Shown: positions 23,635 to 34,200 of the stretch, piece after piece
Numbering within the stretch: position 1 is the first letter of the stretch
Layout of the letters: the number at the start of each line of letters is the position of its first letter
Origin: Hominenteromicrobium sp964531265
GTDB taxonomy: Bacteria; Bacillota; Clostridia; Oscillospirales; Acutalibacteraceae
DNA: 64,000 bases
Direction: 5' to 3'
Assembly (NCBI GenBank): GCA_964531265.1
Contig: CAZHDW010000006.1
Span: 31,036 to 95,035 of the forward strand
Position numbers and translations under genes: made by a program
The notes under the pieces: model-generated
Told to the model about the DNA's origin: nothing
The model's database searches: none
The model's input: the letters and a program-made list of their open reading frames with translations, nothing else

Positions 23635-26040
23635 TCAATCGGCCTTCCCTGTTACCATTTCCGCAAAACGAACTGTCTCCATGGCGTCCTTTGCATATTT
23701 ATCGGCGCCCATTTTGTCGGCATACTCCTGCGTAAGCACCGCACCGCCGACGACCACCTTGCACCACGGAGCGGATTTTCTGAGCAGCTTTATTGTTTCC
23801 TCCATGGCCGGAACAGTGGTGGTCATCAGAGCACTCAAGCCTGCAAGCGGTGCATGGAGCTCCACTACCTTATCCACTATCGTCTCCGGCGGTACATCCT
23901 TGCCGAGGTCGACAACATTAAAGCCGTAGTTTTCAAGCAGCAGCTTCACTATGTTCTTGCCGATATCATGAATATCGCCGTGAACGGTTGCGATCACAAA
24001 TACACCCTTGTCGGCAGTATGTCCGCTACCGGCCATAAAGCTCTTTATTACCTCAAAGGCGCTCTTTGCAGCCTCGGCACTCATAAGAAGCTGGGGCAGA
24101 TAAACGGTTTTGTTCTCAAAACCGACACCCACCTTGTTGAGAGCCGGGATGATTTCACTGTTCACTATCTCAAGCGGCCCATTATTTGCAAGCAGCTCCT
24201 TTGTCAGCGTGGCAGCTCTTTCTTTAAATCCTGCCGCCACCGCCTTTTGAAGCTCAGAGCCGTACTCTTCAGCATTCTTATTTGCAATAACGGGTGTGGC
24301 GGCCGTTGCTGCCACGAAGTTGGCAGCAACGCCGATATAATCCGCACAGTTTTCGTCCAGGCCCTTAAGCGCCCTGAAGGTATAATAGGTCTTCATCATG
24401 TCGATTGAATATGGGTTCATAATCGCAGCAGAAAGGCCGTTTTCAAGCGCTATGGCAAAGAAGGTGCCGTTTATCGCATCACGGTTTGGCAAGCCGAAAG
24501 AAATATTTGAAACGCCCAGCGAGGTATGGCACTTGAGCTCCTCCCTGATTGTCTTAAGAGATTTCAAGGTTGCAAGCGCTGCTGTATTATCCGCACTTAT
24601 CGTCATGGCAAGGGTATCGAAGATGATATCCTTCTTCTGAATACCGTATTCGGCCGCAGTTTTAAGAATCCTTTCGGCTATGCTCACTCTGTCCTCGGCG
24701 GCAGCCGGTATACCGTTTTCATCAAGTGTAAGTGCAACCACCAGGCCGCCGTACTTCTTAACAAGCGGAAATACGGCTCTCATGCTCTCCTCTTTGCCGT
24801 TAACGGAGTTCACCATTGCCTTGCCGTTATAACGGCGCAGAGCGGCTTCCATGGCCTGAATATCCGAAGTATCTATTTGCAGCGGAAGATCACTGACAGC
24901 CTGAATCTCGCACACGGCATTTGTCAGCATACGCTTTTCATCTATATCCGGAAGCCCAACGTTCACATCGAGTATATGCACATTTTTGTCCTGCTGCTTT
25001 ATTGCCTCAGCAAGAATATAATCCATGTCGTTCTCGATCAGTGCCTGCTTAAATCGCTTTTTGCCGGTCGGATTAATTCTCTCGCCTATCAGCACCGGGT
25101 CATTTCCGAACTCAACGGCATGTGTATAGGACGAGACCATTGTTACATCCTTTGTCACTACCGGAACGGGTGCTATGCCCCGTGTCTTATTGCAGAGCTT
25201 TTCTATATACTCCGGTGTTGTGCCGCAGCAGCCGCCAATCACACGAACCCCCAACTTGACAAGCTCGGCTATATCGTCCGCAAACTCATCAGTGGTGACA
25301 TCAAACACGGTTTTTCCGTCTACCATTTTCGGCAGACCCGCATTCGGCTTCAAAAGCACGGGAACCGAGGCCTTTTGCAACAGCTCGGCTATAACGCCAT
25401 GAAGCTGCTTCGGGCCCAATGAGCAATTGGCGCCTATCGCGTCCGCACCCATACCCTCAAGCATAGCGGTCATGGCCGCAGGCGATGCACCTGTCATGAG
25501 CTTACCGTCAGCGCCGTACGCATTTGAAACCAGTACGGGCAGGTCGCAATTCTCTTTCACGGCAAGCAGTGCGGCTTTCGTTTCATAGCTGTCATTCATC
25601 GTCTCAACAAGGACGAGGTCAACGCCGTATTTCACGCCAAGCTTCACAGTCTTTGCGAATACCTCGACCGCATCCTCAAAATCGAGATCGCCGAGGGGCT
25701 TTAGGAGCTTTCCCGACGGGCCGATATCGAGCGCCACGAATTTCTCCGCTGCGGAGGATGAGCTTTCCGCCGCACTTCTCGCATTTGCTATCGCGCTTTT
25801 AATGATATCCTCAAGCTCATCATCGTGGAACTTGAGTGAATTTGCTCCGAAGGTATTCGTGCACACCACGTTACTTCCGGCATCGAAATACGCCCTGTGG
25901 ATACTCGTCACGATCTCCGGGTGGGACAGGTTCCACCTCTCCGGAAGCTCTCCGGGCTTCAGTCCCTGAGCCTGCAAAAGCGTTCCCATACCGCCATCCA
26001 GATAAACTATATTGCTCTGTAAATATTCTCTGAAATTCAT
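23635..26040 (-). CDS. metH: Cobalamin-dependent methionine synthase lacking the reactivation domain
   Basis: Transfers a methyl group from methyl-tetrahydrofolate to homocysteine through methylcobalamin. Domains: homocysteine-binding barrel with zinc cysteines C206, C271 and C272 (GGCCGT); pterin-binding barrel starting at LIGERINPTGKKRFK; cobalamin cap and binding domain with the His-on motif DIHDIGKN. At 801 residues it ends after the B12 domain. The SAM-dependent activation domain is supplied by the preceding gene. The ATG overlaps that gene's stop (ATGA). It is the last gene of metF-activation-metH; no clear terminator follows. Confidence 0.96.
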   Translation of the reverse strand: MNFREYLQSNIVYLDGGMGTLLQAQGLKPGELPERWNLSHPEIVTSIHRAYFDAGSNVVCTNTFGANSLKFHDDELEDIIKSAIANARSAAESSSSAAEKFVALDIGPSGKLLKPLGDLDFEDAVEVFAKTVKLGVKYGVDLVLVETMNDSYETKAALLAVKENCDLPVLVSNAYGADGKLMTGASPAAMTAMLEGMGADAIGANCSLGPKQLHGVIAELLQKASVPVLLKPNAGLPKMVDGKTVFDVTTDEFADDIAELVKLGVRVIGGCCGTTPEYIEKLCNKTRGIAPVPVVTKDVTMVSSYTHAVEFGNDPVLIGERINPTGKKRFKQALIENDMDYILAEAIKQQDKNVHILDVNVGLPDIDEKRMLTNAVCEIQAVSDLPLQIDTSDIQAMEAALRRYNGKAMVNSVNGKEESMRAVFPLVKKYGGLVVALTLDENGIPAAAEDRVSIAERILKTAAEYGIQKKDIIFDTLAMTISADNTAALATLKSLKTIREELKCHTSLGVSNISFGLPNRDAINGTFFAIALENGLSAAIMNPYSIDMMKTYYTFRALKGLDENCADYIGVAANFVAATAATPVIANKNAEEYGSELQKAVAAGFKERAATLTKELLANNGPLEIVNSEIIPALNKVGVGFENKTVYLPQLLMSAEAAKSAFEVIKSFMAGSGHTADKGVFVIATVHGDIHDIGKNIVKLLLENYGFNVVDLGKDVPPETIVDKVVELHAPLAGLSALMTTTVPAMEETIKLLRKSAPWCKVVVGGAVLTQEYADKMGADKYAKDAMETVRFAEMVTGKAD

Positions 26041-26699
26041 AAAGCACTCCTAAATGTACAGTCTTTCATGCCGCATGAGCTGCATTTTTCACGGTTTGCG
26101 TTATCACTGCATCCTATTCCAACTATTGCCGTAACGGATTTGGACGGTGACATCAAACCGCTTGAATTCAGGGTCAGGCCGATCCTTCTCTCACAGTCGA
26201 GCACCGAGAAAAAATCCTTCTGGCAATCGAGAGAAAGGTCTCCGTAGCCCGGGCTGAATCTCGACTTAAGCCCACCGCCGTATTCCTCTTTAAGCTCATT
26301 GCAGAATTCATCACATACAGCTTCTATTCTTTCCGCTCCGAGCGCCTGCAGCATTAAAGCCTTTGACGGCGACACTCTGCCGTATTTAGCTATCAGTCTG
26401 TCAATGCCAACTCCGACCGTTGCGGCGAATATCACTGCCCTACCGCAGCCCTGCAAATGAGCGGCAAGCTTCTCCGACTGCAACGTAAACACGCCGAAAT
26501 CGCATTTATCGCCGCTTATCGCAAGCTTCGTCTCCCTGTAGCACAGCCTATAGGCCAATTTATCGGCGGATTCAGCCATGCACTCATGCAGCAGCTTCAT
26601 TATCTCCGGCTCCTCCGCACGACACCCGGCATAGCGAATAGCCTCTCGCTCATCGATCGGAATATCGACATATGCTTTCGAAAGCACCACTCCGCTCAT
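26037..26699 (-). CDS. Stand-alone methionine synthase activation-domain protein
   Basis: A 220-residue homolog of the MetH C-terminal activation module, which binds AdoMet and remethylates oxidised cobalamin. The diagnostic RFSPGYGDLSLDCQ (about residues 146-159) is present. The C terminus has an unusual cysteine group, CSDN-REKCSSCGMKDC, not part of the classical domain, which could bind zinc or an iron-sulfur cluster as an electron entry. Start and stop overlap neighbours (TGATG with metF, ATGA with metH), so the three proteins are made together. Confidence 0.88.
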   Translation of the reverse strand: MSGVVLSKAYVDIPIDEREAIRYAGCRAEEPEIMKLLHECMAESADKLAYRLCYRETKLAISGDKCDFGVFTLQSEKLAAHLQGCGRAVIFAATVGVGIDRLIAKYGRVSPSKALMLQALGAERIEAVCDEFCNELKEEYGGGLKSRFSPGYGDLSLDCQKDFFSVLDCERRIGLTLNSSGLMSPSKSVTAIVGIGCSDNANREKCSSCGMKDCTFRSAL

Positions 26700-27574
26700 C
26701 AGCCGAGTATCTCCGAGAGGTTTTCCTGTATTTTTGCTGCAACATCCGGCTTATTCATCGAGTACACATGCACGTTAGTGATGCCATTTGCGAAAAGATC
26801 GATTATCTGGTCAGTAGCATATGCGATGCCGGCCTGCTTCATAGCAGCAGGATTTGAACCGAACTTATCGACGAGGCTCTTAAAGCGCTGGGGCATGAAC
26901 GAGCCGGAAAGCTTAATGGCTCTTGCCACCTGATTTGCATTTGTGATAGGCATTATGCCCGGCAACACCGGAACCGTAATTCCGGCCTCTCTTATCTTAT
27001 AGAGGAAATTGTAGAGCAAATTATTATCGAAGAACATCTGAGTCGTAAGGAAATCGACTCCTGCCTCAACCTTTTCCTTGAGGTGAGCGATATCGGCTCT
27101 CTGATCCTCGCTCTCAGGATGTATCTCGGGGTAGCATGCAGCGCCGATGCAGAAATCCTCGTCGGCCTCCTTAAGTTCTCTGATAAGATCGATTGCATAG
27201 CGGTAATCCCAGCCGCTTCTGTCGGCATTTTCGAGCGCAGCGGGAATATCACCGCGAAGCGCCATAACGTTCTTGATGCCGGCAGCCTTGATAGCCTGTA
27301 TCTTCTCCTGAACTGTCTCATGCGTGGAGGAAACGCAGGTGAGGTGTGCCAAAGTCGGCACGCCGTATATATCCTTAATATTCTTAGCTATATCGAGAGT
27401 ATATTTGCTTGTTCCGCCGCCTGCACCGTATGTCACACTCATAAATGCAGGATGCAGCTTTGCTATCTCTTCAGTGGCTGTTTTTACACTCTCAAAGCCC
27501 ATTTCGGTCTTTGGGGGGAAAACCTCAAATGAAAGTGTAAGCTTATCTTTAGAAATTATCTCTGAAATCTTCAT
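26699..27574 (-). CDS. metF: Methylenetetrahydrofolate reductase
   Basis: A TIM-barrel flavoprotein making 5-methyl-THF, the methyl donor for MetH. The family N terminus LSFEVFPPKTE, the substrate segment MSVTYGAGGGT, the LAHLTCV strand and the MALRGDIP loop are all present. It has 291 residues, usual length. First gene of the operon, behind a recognisable promoter. Confidence 0.96.
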   Translation of the reverse strand: MKISEIISKDKLTLSFEVFPPKTEMGFESVKTATEEIAKLHPAFMSVTYGAGGGTSKYTLDIAKNIKDIYGVPTLAHLTCVSSTHETVQEKIQAIKAAGIKNVMALRGDIPAALENADRSGWDYRYAIDLIRELKEADEDFCIGAACYPEIHPESEDQRADIAHLKEKVEAGVDFLTTQMFFDNNLLYNFLYKIREAGITVPVLPGIMPITNANQVARAIKLSGSFMPQRFKSLVDKFGSNPAAMKQAGIAYATDQIIDLFANGITNVHVYSMNKPDVAAKIQENLSEILG

Positions 27575-27606
27575 ATATATGCACCTTTCGACGGATTTTG
27601 CAATTA

Positions 27607-27635
27607 ATTATACACCTAAATAGTAGGTATAGCAA
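27607..27635 (-). promoter_or_regulatory. metF promoter with dyad in the spacer
   Basis: On the minus strand TTGCTA (27630-27635), 17-base spacer, TATAAT (27607-27612). Within the spacer ACCTA-N5-TAGGT (27614-27628) is a perfect 5-base dyad, in the position of a repressor site. There is no SAM riboswitch or cobalamin riboswitch in the short leader. Confidence 0.65.
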
Positions 27636-27741
27636 GCGAGTTGGTGATGTTTTCGAGCCGCAGAGCGTCGGTTTGGAATAACCTACAATTTTCAAAAAAT
27701 CATGTGGATTCTTTTTTATTGACTATCTGCATTCTGTGATA

Positions 27742-28056
27742 TTACCAAATTTTATCGCTCTTTGCACAGTGCTGTAACTTTTTTGCGGCGCGAACCTCGA
27801 CAAAGCATCCACACTGCGAGCACATTCCGTTTATCAGGCTTTCGCATTCTTTGCATTTGCGTATACGTTCGGCATAGAGGACATCATCAGCCCTCTGCTC
27901 CTCCGGGATATTCTTTATATACTCATATATCGAGCTGAAATACTCGTCATTTCCAAGCTCCTTCAGCAAGCATTTCCTGCAAATACGCTGCTCCACACGA
28001 TCACTGCCTTTCCATAAAAGTATATCACAGAAGCGGCATTTTGCAATCCTTGACAA
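27742..28056 (-). CDS. Small zinc-ribbon protein (DUF6171-like)
   Basis: A 104-residue protein with three cysteine pairs: CRFC, CRKC and CKEC, plus CSQCGCF, compatible with two zinc-binding knuckles. The central YEYIKNIPEEQR and the end segment GCFVEVRAAKKLQHC match a conserved but uncharacterised Firmicutes family. The best start is a TTG at 28056. It lies divergent to, and overlaps, the promoter region of the MATE transporter gene on the other strand. Function unknown. Confidence 0.7.
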   Translation of the reverse strand: MSRIAKCRFCDILLWKGSDRVEQRICRKCLLKELGNDEYFSSIYEYIKNIPEEQRADDVLYAERIRKCKECESLINGMCSQCGCFVEVRAAKKLQHCAKSDKIW

Positions 28057-28071
28057 AGCTCTCTAAAACAG

Positions 28072-28100
28072 TTGATTTTGCAACCTTTTTCTGCTATAAT
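28072..28100 (+). promoter_or_regulatory. Promoter of the first MATE transporter
   Basis: TTGATT (28072-28077), 17 bases, TATAAT (28095-28100). Transcription would begin near 28107, which excludes upstream in-frame starts of the MATE gene. Confidence 0.75.
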
Positions 28101-28136
28101 CTGGTTGAATATTATCATACGAAAGTGGGGAAAGCT

Positions 28137-29498
28137 TTGACTAAAGCCGAATTCAAAACCTATCTCGGGGACAAGGAATTTTATAAAAACGTCGCCAAAA
28201 TCGGTATCCCTATATCATTGCAGGGCCTGATAACCATAGGCGTCAATATGATGGATACCATAATGCTCGGCACATTGGGAGAGGTCGCCATATCCGCTTC
28301 CAGCCTTGCAAACCAGTTCATATCCCTGTTTCAGATATGCTGCATGGGAATGGGCATGGGCGCTTCCGTACTTACATCAAGATTCTGGGGTATGCAGAAC
28401 ATTCCCTCCTTGAAAAAAGCAGTTACCATTATGTATCGTCTCTGCTTCTTCATCGGACTCGGCTTTACGCTGGCCACTATCATTTCGCCCGGCTCGCTGA
28501 TGCGCATTTACACAGGTGAGGCCGATGTCATCCGTGAGGGCATTGGCTACTTCAAGTGGAGCATCCCCTGCTACTGGCTGCTCGGCTTCTCCCTGACGAC
28601 CACGATCGTTCTGCGCAGTGTGGGCCAGGTAAAAATACCTCTCATATGCTCGATTATCGCCTTCTTTATCAACGTCGGCGCAAACTGGGTCTTCATCTTC
28701 GGCAATCTCGGTGCTCCGGAAATGGGTGTTGAGGGTGCGGCTCTTGGCACATTGATCTCCAGAATCTTTGAGTTCACATTCATCTGCGGCTATTTCCTCT
28801 TTGTTGAGAAAAAGATTGCATATCGCATTCGTGATATCTTCATGAAGTGCGGTGATCTTGTTAAGGAATACCTGCGCATTAGCATTCCGGTGCTCATCAG
28901 TGACGCACTTCTCGGCCTCGGCAACAATGCTGTTGCAATGGTTATCGGCAGACTCGGTGCAAACTTCGTCTCCGCAAACGCCATAACCACCGTAACTATG
29001 CAGCTTTCGACCGTATTCACCCAGGGTGTTTCAAACGCAAGCTCCATTATCACCGGACATACTCTCGGTCAGGGTGATGTTGAACGTGCCCAGAAGCAGG
29101 GCTACACCTTCCTCGGTCTCGGCGCTGCTATCGGCTTATTGGCCGGTGTGATAATCGCTTCCATAAGCGAGCTCGTTATCAGCTTCTATGATATCACCCC
29201 CGAAACGCACGAAATAGCCAGCGAGCTGATGCTTGCCATAGGCTTCATCGTATTCTTCCAGTCCATGAACTCGATCCTCACAAAGGGTGTTCTTCGCGGC
29301 GGCGGAGATACTAAATTCCTTATGGTGGCCGACATTCTGTTCCTGTGGGCCGCAAGCGTTCCTCTCGGCGCTCTGGCAGGACTTTACTGGCACCTCTCCC
29401 CGTTCCTCATCTACACATGCCTCAAGATCGATCAGATAATCAAGGCCGTGTGGTGCGTATTCAGACTGCACAGCCGCAAGTGGATTAAGAAAATATAA
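28137..29498 (+). CDS. MATE-family multidrug/Na+ antiporter
   Basis: A twelve-helix cation-coupled efflux protein of 453 residues. The sequence begins with the usual MATE N-terminal helix and first span (GIPISLQGLITIGVNMMDTIMLG), carries the conserved RSVGQVKIPL and LRGGGDTKFLMVADILF segments in each half, and ends with a basic tail. I place the start at the TTG at 28137: it follows AAGTGGGGAAA at good spacing, and the -10 box lies downstream of the earlier ATG at 28041. Substrate unknown. It is convergent with a second MATE gene. Confidence 0.9.
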   Translation: MTKAEFKTYLGDKEFYKNVAKIGIPISLQGLITIGVNMMDTIMLGTLGEVAISASSLANQFISLFQICCMGMGMGASVLTSRFWGMQNIPSLKKAVTIMYRLCFFIGLGFTLATIISPGSLMRIYTGEADVIREGIGYFKWSIPCYWLLGFSLTTTIVLRSVGQVKIPLICSIIAFFINVGANWVFIFGNLGAPEMGVEGAALGTLISRIFEFTFICGYFLFVEKKIAYRIRDIFMKCGDLVKEYLRISIPVLISDALLGLGNNAVAMVIGRLGANFVSANAITTVTMQLSTVFTQGVSNASSIITGHTLGQGDVERAQKQGYTFLGLGAAIGLLAGVIIASISELVISFYDITPETHEIASELMLAIGFIVFFQSMNSILTKGVLRGGGDTKFLMVADILFLWAASVPLGALAGLYWHLSPFLIYTCLKIDQIIKAVWCVFRLHSRKWIKKI

Positions 29499-29510
29499 TA
29501 GCCCGAATCT

Positions 29511-29546
29511 AAAAAGGTCATCCTCAAAACGAGGACGACCTTTTTT
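29511..29546 (+). terminator. Terminator of the first MATE gene
   Basis: AAAAAGGTCATCCTC / GAGGACGACCTTTTTT with loop AAAAC. Confidence 0.92.
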
Positions 29547-29558
29547 GTGGGCTGATTG

Positions 29559-29598
29559 CAAAAGAAAAACCCGGCTGCCGAAAATGACAGTCGGGTTT
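29559..29598 (-). terminator. Terminator of the second MATE gene
   Basis: On the minus strand AAACCCGACTG / CAGCCGGGTTT is followed by TTCTTTTG. Confidence 0.88.
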
Positions 29599-29613
29599 GA
29601 ATTTAGCTTAGAA

Positions 29614-30996
29614 TCAATGCTCTCCGCCGCCGAGAACGGACTTTTTCTTCCATTTGCCCATGCGGAATGCGATTGCTGTGATAAGTGCGCCAAGCACCCA
29701 GCTTGTAAGCAGGGAGATGAACAGGCAGTGATATGTACCGAGGATCCAGTTGAGCAGGTATGCTATCGGAACACGGATAACGACTGTTGTGATCATGGAT
29801 ATCCACATAGGAGTCATTGTATCGCCTGCACCGCGCATAACACCGGAGAGAATCTGAGTAACTGCCATTGCGATGTAGCCGACAGCCAGTATACGCAGAG
29901 CAATAACACCGTTCTCAATAACAGAGGGTGTGCTTGTGAACATTTCCATGAGGTACTTGCCGAAGATAAGTATTGCGGAAACCATGACAACCGAAACGCC
30001 GAGACCGATCTTCATGCAATCCTTAGTACCCTTCTCAACACGATCTACCTTGCCTGCACCGATATTCTGGCCGGTAAAGGTTGTGATTGCTGTGCCGAAG
30101 GTGAAGTTAGGCATCATTGCAAAGCCGTCAACACGCATAACAACTGTGTTTACTGCGATGATCCCGCTGCCGAAGCTGTTTGTCAGGGACTGAACAACTA
30201 TCATTGCAAGGGAGAAGATTGCCTGTGTGATACCACTGGGCAAACCGAGACGAATGAGCTGCATAACCATTGATTTCTTCGGCCACAGTGAACGGAATGT
30301 AATGTCCATGACATCCTTCATGGATATCAGACGGATAATGCACAGAACAGCGGAAACTGCCTGAGAAATAATGGTTGCCCATGCTGCACCTGCAACACCG
30401 AGGCCAAGACCCCAGTCGGCAACAAACACAATATCAAGAACAACGTTGAGGCCGCATGCCACCAGCAGGAACACGAGCGGCATTACAGAGTCACCCAGAC
30501 CGCGAAGAATACCTGAGCCAATGTTATAGAACGCACTGCCCAGCATACCTATAAAGATTATCTTCATATAATTGCAGGTCATCTCCAGAATATCCTCCGG
30601 AGTCTTCAAAAGCACCATTGCCCAATCTGTAATGAGAAGTCCGACGACCGTAATAAAGAGAGAAGATACGATCGTAGCTGTAATTGCTGTACCGACGGAT
30701 TCGGAAAGCTTGTCTCTCTCCTTAGCACCGAAGTATTGAGAAACCATGATACCTGCGCCGACGGAAACGCCCATGAACAGCACAAGAAGCAGATTGATAA
30801 TAGGGCCGCTCGCACCAACAGAAGCCAAAGCGCCGTCACCGACATACTTACCAACAATGATCGAGTCCACTGTGCTGTAAAGCTGCTGAGCAATATTGCC
30901 TATCAGAAGCGGAACAGCAAAGCGAATAAGACTACTGGACGGCTTGCCGACTGTCATGTCCTGCGCGCCGAAGAATGCAGAAAGTTTTCCTGCCAT
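29614..30996 (-). CDS. MATE-family efflux transporter (DinF/VmrA-like)
   Basis: A second MATE protein of 460 residues with twelve predicted spans. It starts with LIRFAVPLLIGNIAQQLYSTVDSIIVGKYVG, and has the repeated family signature at GSGILRGLGDSVMPL and LSGVMRGAGDTMTPM. The ATG at 30996 is chosen because an ATG at 31008 touches the AGGAGG site. It is only distantly similar to the MATE gene at 28137, so the pair is not a recent duplication. No regulator is adjacent. Substrate unknown. Confidence 0.92.
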   Translation of the reverse strand: MAGKLSAFFGAQDMTVGKPSSSLIRFAVPLLIGNIAQQLYSTVDSIIVGKYVGDGALASVGASGPIINLLLVLFMGVSVGAGIMVSQYFGAKERDKLSESVGTAITATIVSSLFITVVGLLITDWAMVLLKTPEDILEMTCNYMKIIFIGMLGSAFYNIGSGILRGLGDSVMPLVFLLVACGLNVVLDIVFVADWGLGLGVAGAAWATIISQAVSAVLCIIRLISMKDVMDITFRSLWPKKSMVMQLIRLGLPSGITQAIFSLAMIVVQSLTNSFGSGIIAVNTVVMRVDGFAMMPNFTFGTAITTFTGQNIGAGKVDRVEKGTKDCMKIGLGVSVVMVSAILIFGKYLMEMFTSTPSVIENGVIALRILAVGYIAMAVTQILSGVMRGAGDTMTPMWISMITTVVIRVPIAYLLNWILGTYHCLFISLLTSWVLGALITAIAFRMGKWKKKSVLGGGEH

Positions 30997-31164
30997 AAGA
31001 AGATACATCCTCCTTCTAAAAAATCGTTTATCGATTAATTATACCAAAAAAAGTGTTAAACGTCAATTAGTTCGACCACAGAAAACGCCGCTGTCATCAG
31101 TTATTTTTTGTAAAAAACGTCGTTCTAGTTTTTGTGCCAAATGCGCATAGTTATTCATCATACA

Positions 31165-31198
31165 GCAAAACGATGCAGCCGAAAAAAGCTGCATCGTT
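31165..31198 (-). terminator. Terminator of the MacB-like ABC gene
   Basis: AACGATGCAGC / GCTGCATCGTT hairpin with a T-rich run (TTTTG) on the minus side, 37 bases after the stop. Confidence 0.82.
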
Positions 31199-31234
31199 CC
31201 ACTGTTCGGTTATTTCAATTGTCAAGAAGTTGTA

Positions 31235-34200
31235 TTACTCAGATCTCAGTGCTATAACGGGATCCTTAAGTGCTGCCTTCTTGGAGGGAATCAGACCACC
31301 TATAAGCGTAAGTGCAACGCTCAGCACAACCAATGTGATGGCGTTTACCACCGGAAGCTGCGCCGTAATGCTCGTTATACCTGTAAGGGAATGTATCACC
31401 GCATTTATCGGTATGAGCAGCAGCAGAGAAATTCCAACGCCCATTGCACCGGAGCAAAGTCCGATAATGAAGGTCTCGGCATTGAAAACCTGCGAAATAT
31501 TGCGCTTGGAGGCACCTATCGCACGCAGAACACCGATCTCCTTGGTTCTCTCCATAACGGATATATAGGTTATGATGCCAATCATAATGGAGGATACTAT
31601 CAGGGATACCGCCACGAATGCGATGAGAACGTAGCTTACGCTGTCAACTATGGTTCTGACGGAGGACATCATGATACCGGTAACGTCGGTATAGCTGATG
31701 ACAAGCTCCTCCTTTTCGGCCTCAAGCATTTTATCGTTATAATCATCGATAAAGTCCATGAAGAGCTCCTTGCTCTCGAAGTCTATCAGATAAACCTCTA
31801 TCAGGGTGGGCTCCGCTGTATCGGCATATCCGAGCGACTTGAGATTTGTATCCGCGCTGCGCTCCTTGCTGCCGGAGGTCATCGCCTCCATAAGTCTCGT
31901 GATCTCATCCTGATCCATGTTGAACTGGAAGGCAGATGCCAATGCGTCCTGGTCAAAATCCATGGCGTTTGAGATAGTAGTCATCAGTGTGGTTGTATAT
32001 TCCATGACCTTTGCCATAACATTTTTCTGTATTATGACCCCAGTCATCTTATCCGCCATTGTAGCCGCAACGCCTGTGACAAGTGCATTTGACGAAAACT
32101 CTGTGGAGAATGCGTCAATACCGGCAGCCGAGATATACAGAGAGACATTCGGCGTGCCTGCTCCGGGGATTTCTTCGGGAATCGATGTATCCGGTATGCT
32201 GCCTTCCGGAGTGCTCGATTCGGGAAGGCTGCTATCGGGTGTGCTTGTTTCCGGCTCTCCAACCTCCGGCACACTGCTCTCAAGATCAGAGGTTTCTGTC
32301 AATGCCATGACCTCACCCACACCGGGCTCCTCGGGTGTCTCACCCGGGACTGCTCCGGCATCCGGCATACCGGTACCCGGCACTGAGCTCATAGCTGCAT
32401 AGGAGGCCACAGCGGTCTTGAGCAGCGGTGCATATACCTGCACGAAGGCATCCGTCGGTATCATATACTGTGCTGTGAGTGAACCCATTATGCTGAGTGC
32501 ACTATCACTTGCAAGATAGTCCGTCACCATGGAATCTACCGAGCTGAGCTGAAGCTCTGCCATACCGGTTGCAGGATCGGCATTTGCGGAAATGTAGCTG
32601 TTCATCATATCTGCGAAAAGCGATCTGAACACGCCGAGGAAATCCTCCTGCGCAACGGCAGGGTCTGCTGCAAACAAGCCGGCAATCTCGGTCATATATC
32701 TTTCTACCATTGATGATATATCGGATTCGCTTATTCCGCCACCGAAAGCAGCCGTGATCTTGCTCTCGTCGATAGTTATCATATCCTCGAAGTTAAGACC
32801 GGTTTCCTCCTCCTCGGAGCCGAATTCCTTTCCTGTGAAAACATCTATATCCTTGTTTTCCAACTGATCCTTAACTATATCCGTGCTCTCGGCAAGCTCT
32901 ATCACATACTCTGTAAGAGCGGTAGTATAAGCCACGCCGGGCATCAGGGAGGTTGATGTAACGCCGTCCTTCGGGCAGACAACACCCACTATGCGGAGCG
33001 GCTCTGACTGCTCAATGAGCTCCTTCATATAGGTCTTATCCTTGGACATATCCTCCCATACTTCGTATTCGTCGTTGTATTTATACAGGTCGGACGCCGT
33101 CACCAGCTTGTACTCCAGCGCCATGAGATCGTCATAAGTCCATTCCATGGCTACTGTGTCGAGCTCAGGCTCCTCGCCGTTCATGACCTTCATTATCATA
33201 TCCTTAAGCTCATTTGCATCCCTGATTCCCAGGGTATAGGACATGTAATCCGTCATCGAGTGCGGTTCCTGCAAAACGAGAACCATTTCGTTGTAATTCT
33301 CCGGCCAATGACCCTGCAAAACGTCATACTGAGCTTCAAGCATTTCCGGTGCATCTATCATCTCCTGGAAAATGTCCGTGTCCATATATGCAGACATCAT
33401 CGAGCTGCCTGTCAGCTCGCCGAAAAGTGTGCCCGGGTTGACCTGCACGACGCCATTTGATGTATCTGCGAGGTATATCTGCGGCTTTACACCATAGCCG
33501 TACTGTATGGTGTTGACCTGCTCCTCTACCTCATCATAATGCTCTTCAAGATACTTTTTGAACTCTCCGAGGTCGTTGGAGCCAACCTGCGCGAACATCT
33601 GGGATATCATCTGCTGCTCGGAAACTATACCCTCATCATTCTCTTCCGCTTCGGCACGTGCCGTTGAAAATGCAGCCAGCGCCGCTGTCATATCGGCTGA
33701 CTCCGACTGTATCGTAAGCGGATAGTTCGAAAGCGTTTCTTCCTGTATCTGGTCAATATAGCGCTGAAAGCCCGTTGAAAGCGAGAGTATAAGCGCAATA
33801 CCGATAATGCCGATGGAGCCTGCAAAGGCAGTGAGAATGGTTCTGCCCTTTTTCGTTTTCAAATTGTTGAAGCTGAGTGAAAGTGCTGTCCAGAACGACA
33901 TTGAGGAGCGTCCCATGTTCTTATGCTGCGGAGCTTCATCCTCCGTGCTTTCGCAGGGGTTAGTATCGTCGATTATTCTGCCGTCCCTTACACGCACGAT
34001 ACGGTTTGCATATTCCTCGGCAAGCTCCGGGTTGTGCGTTACCATTACAACAAGGCGATCCTTGGAAACCTCCTTAAGGAGCTCCATTACCTGAACGCTT
34101 GTGTCGCTGTCCAGAGCGCCCGTTGGCTCATCCGCAAGCAGGATATCCGGATTATTTACCAATGCACGGGCTATGGCAACTCTCTGCATCTGACCGCCGG

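Noticed and set aside
28041..28137. An upstream ATG start for the MATE gene giving 32 extra residues.
   Set aside because: The consensus promoter lies within this extension, so mRNA begins after it; the TTG at 28137 has a proper ribosome site.
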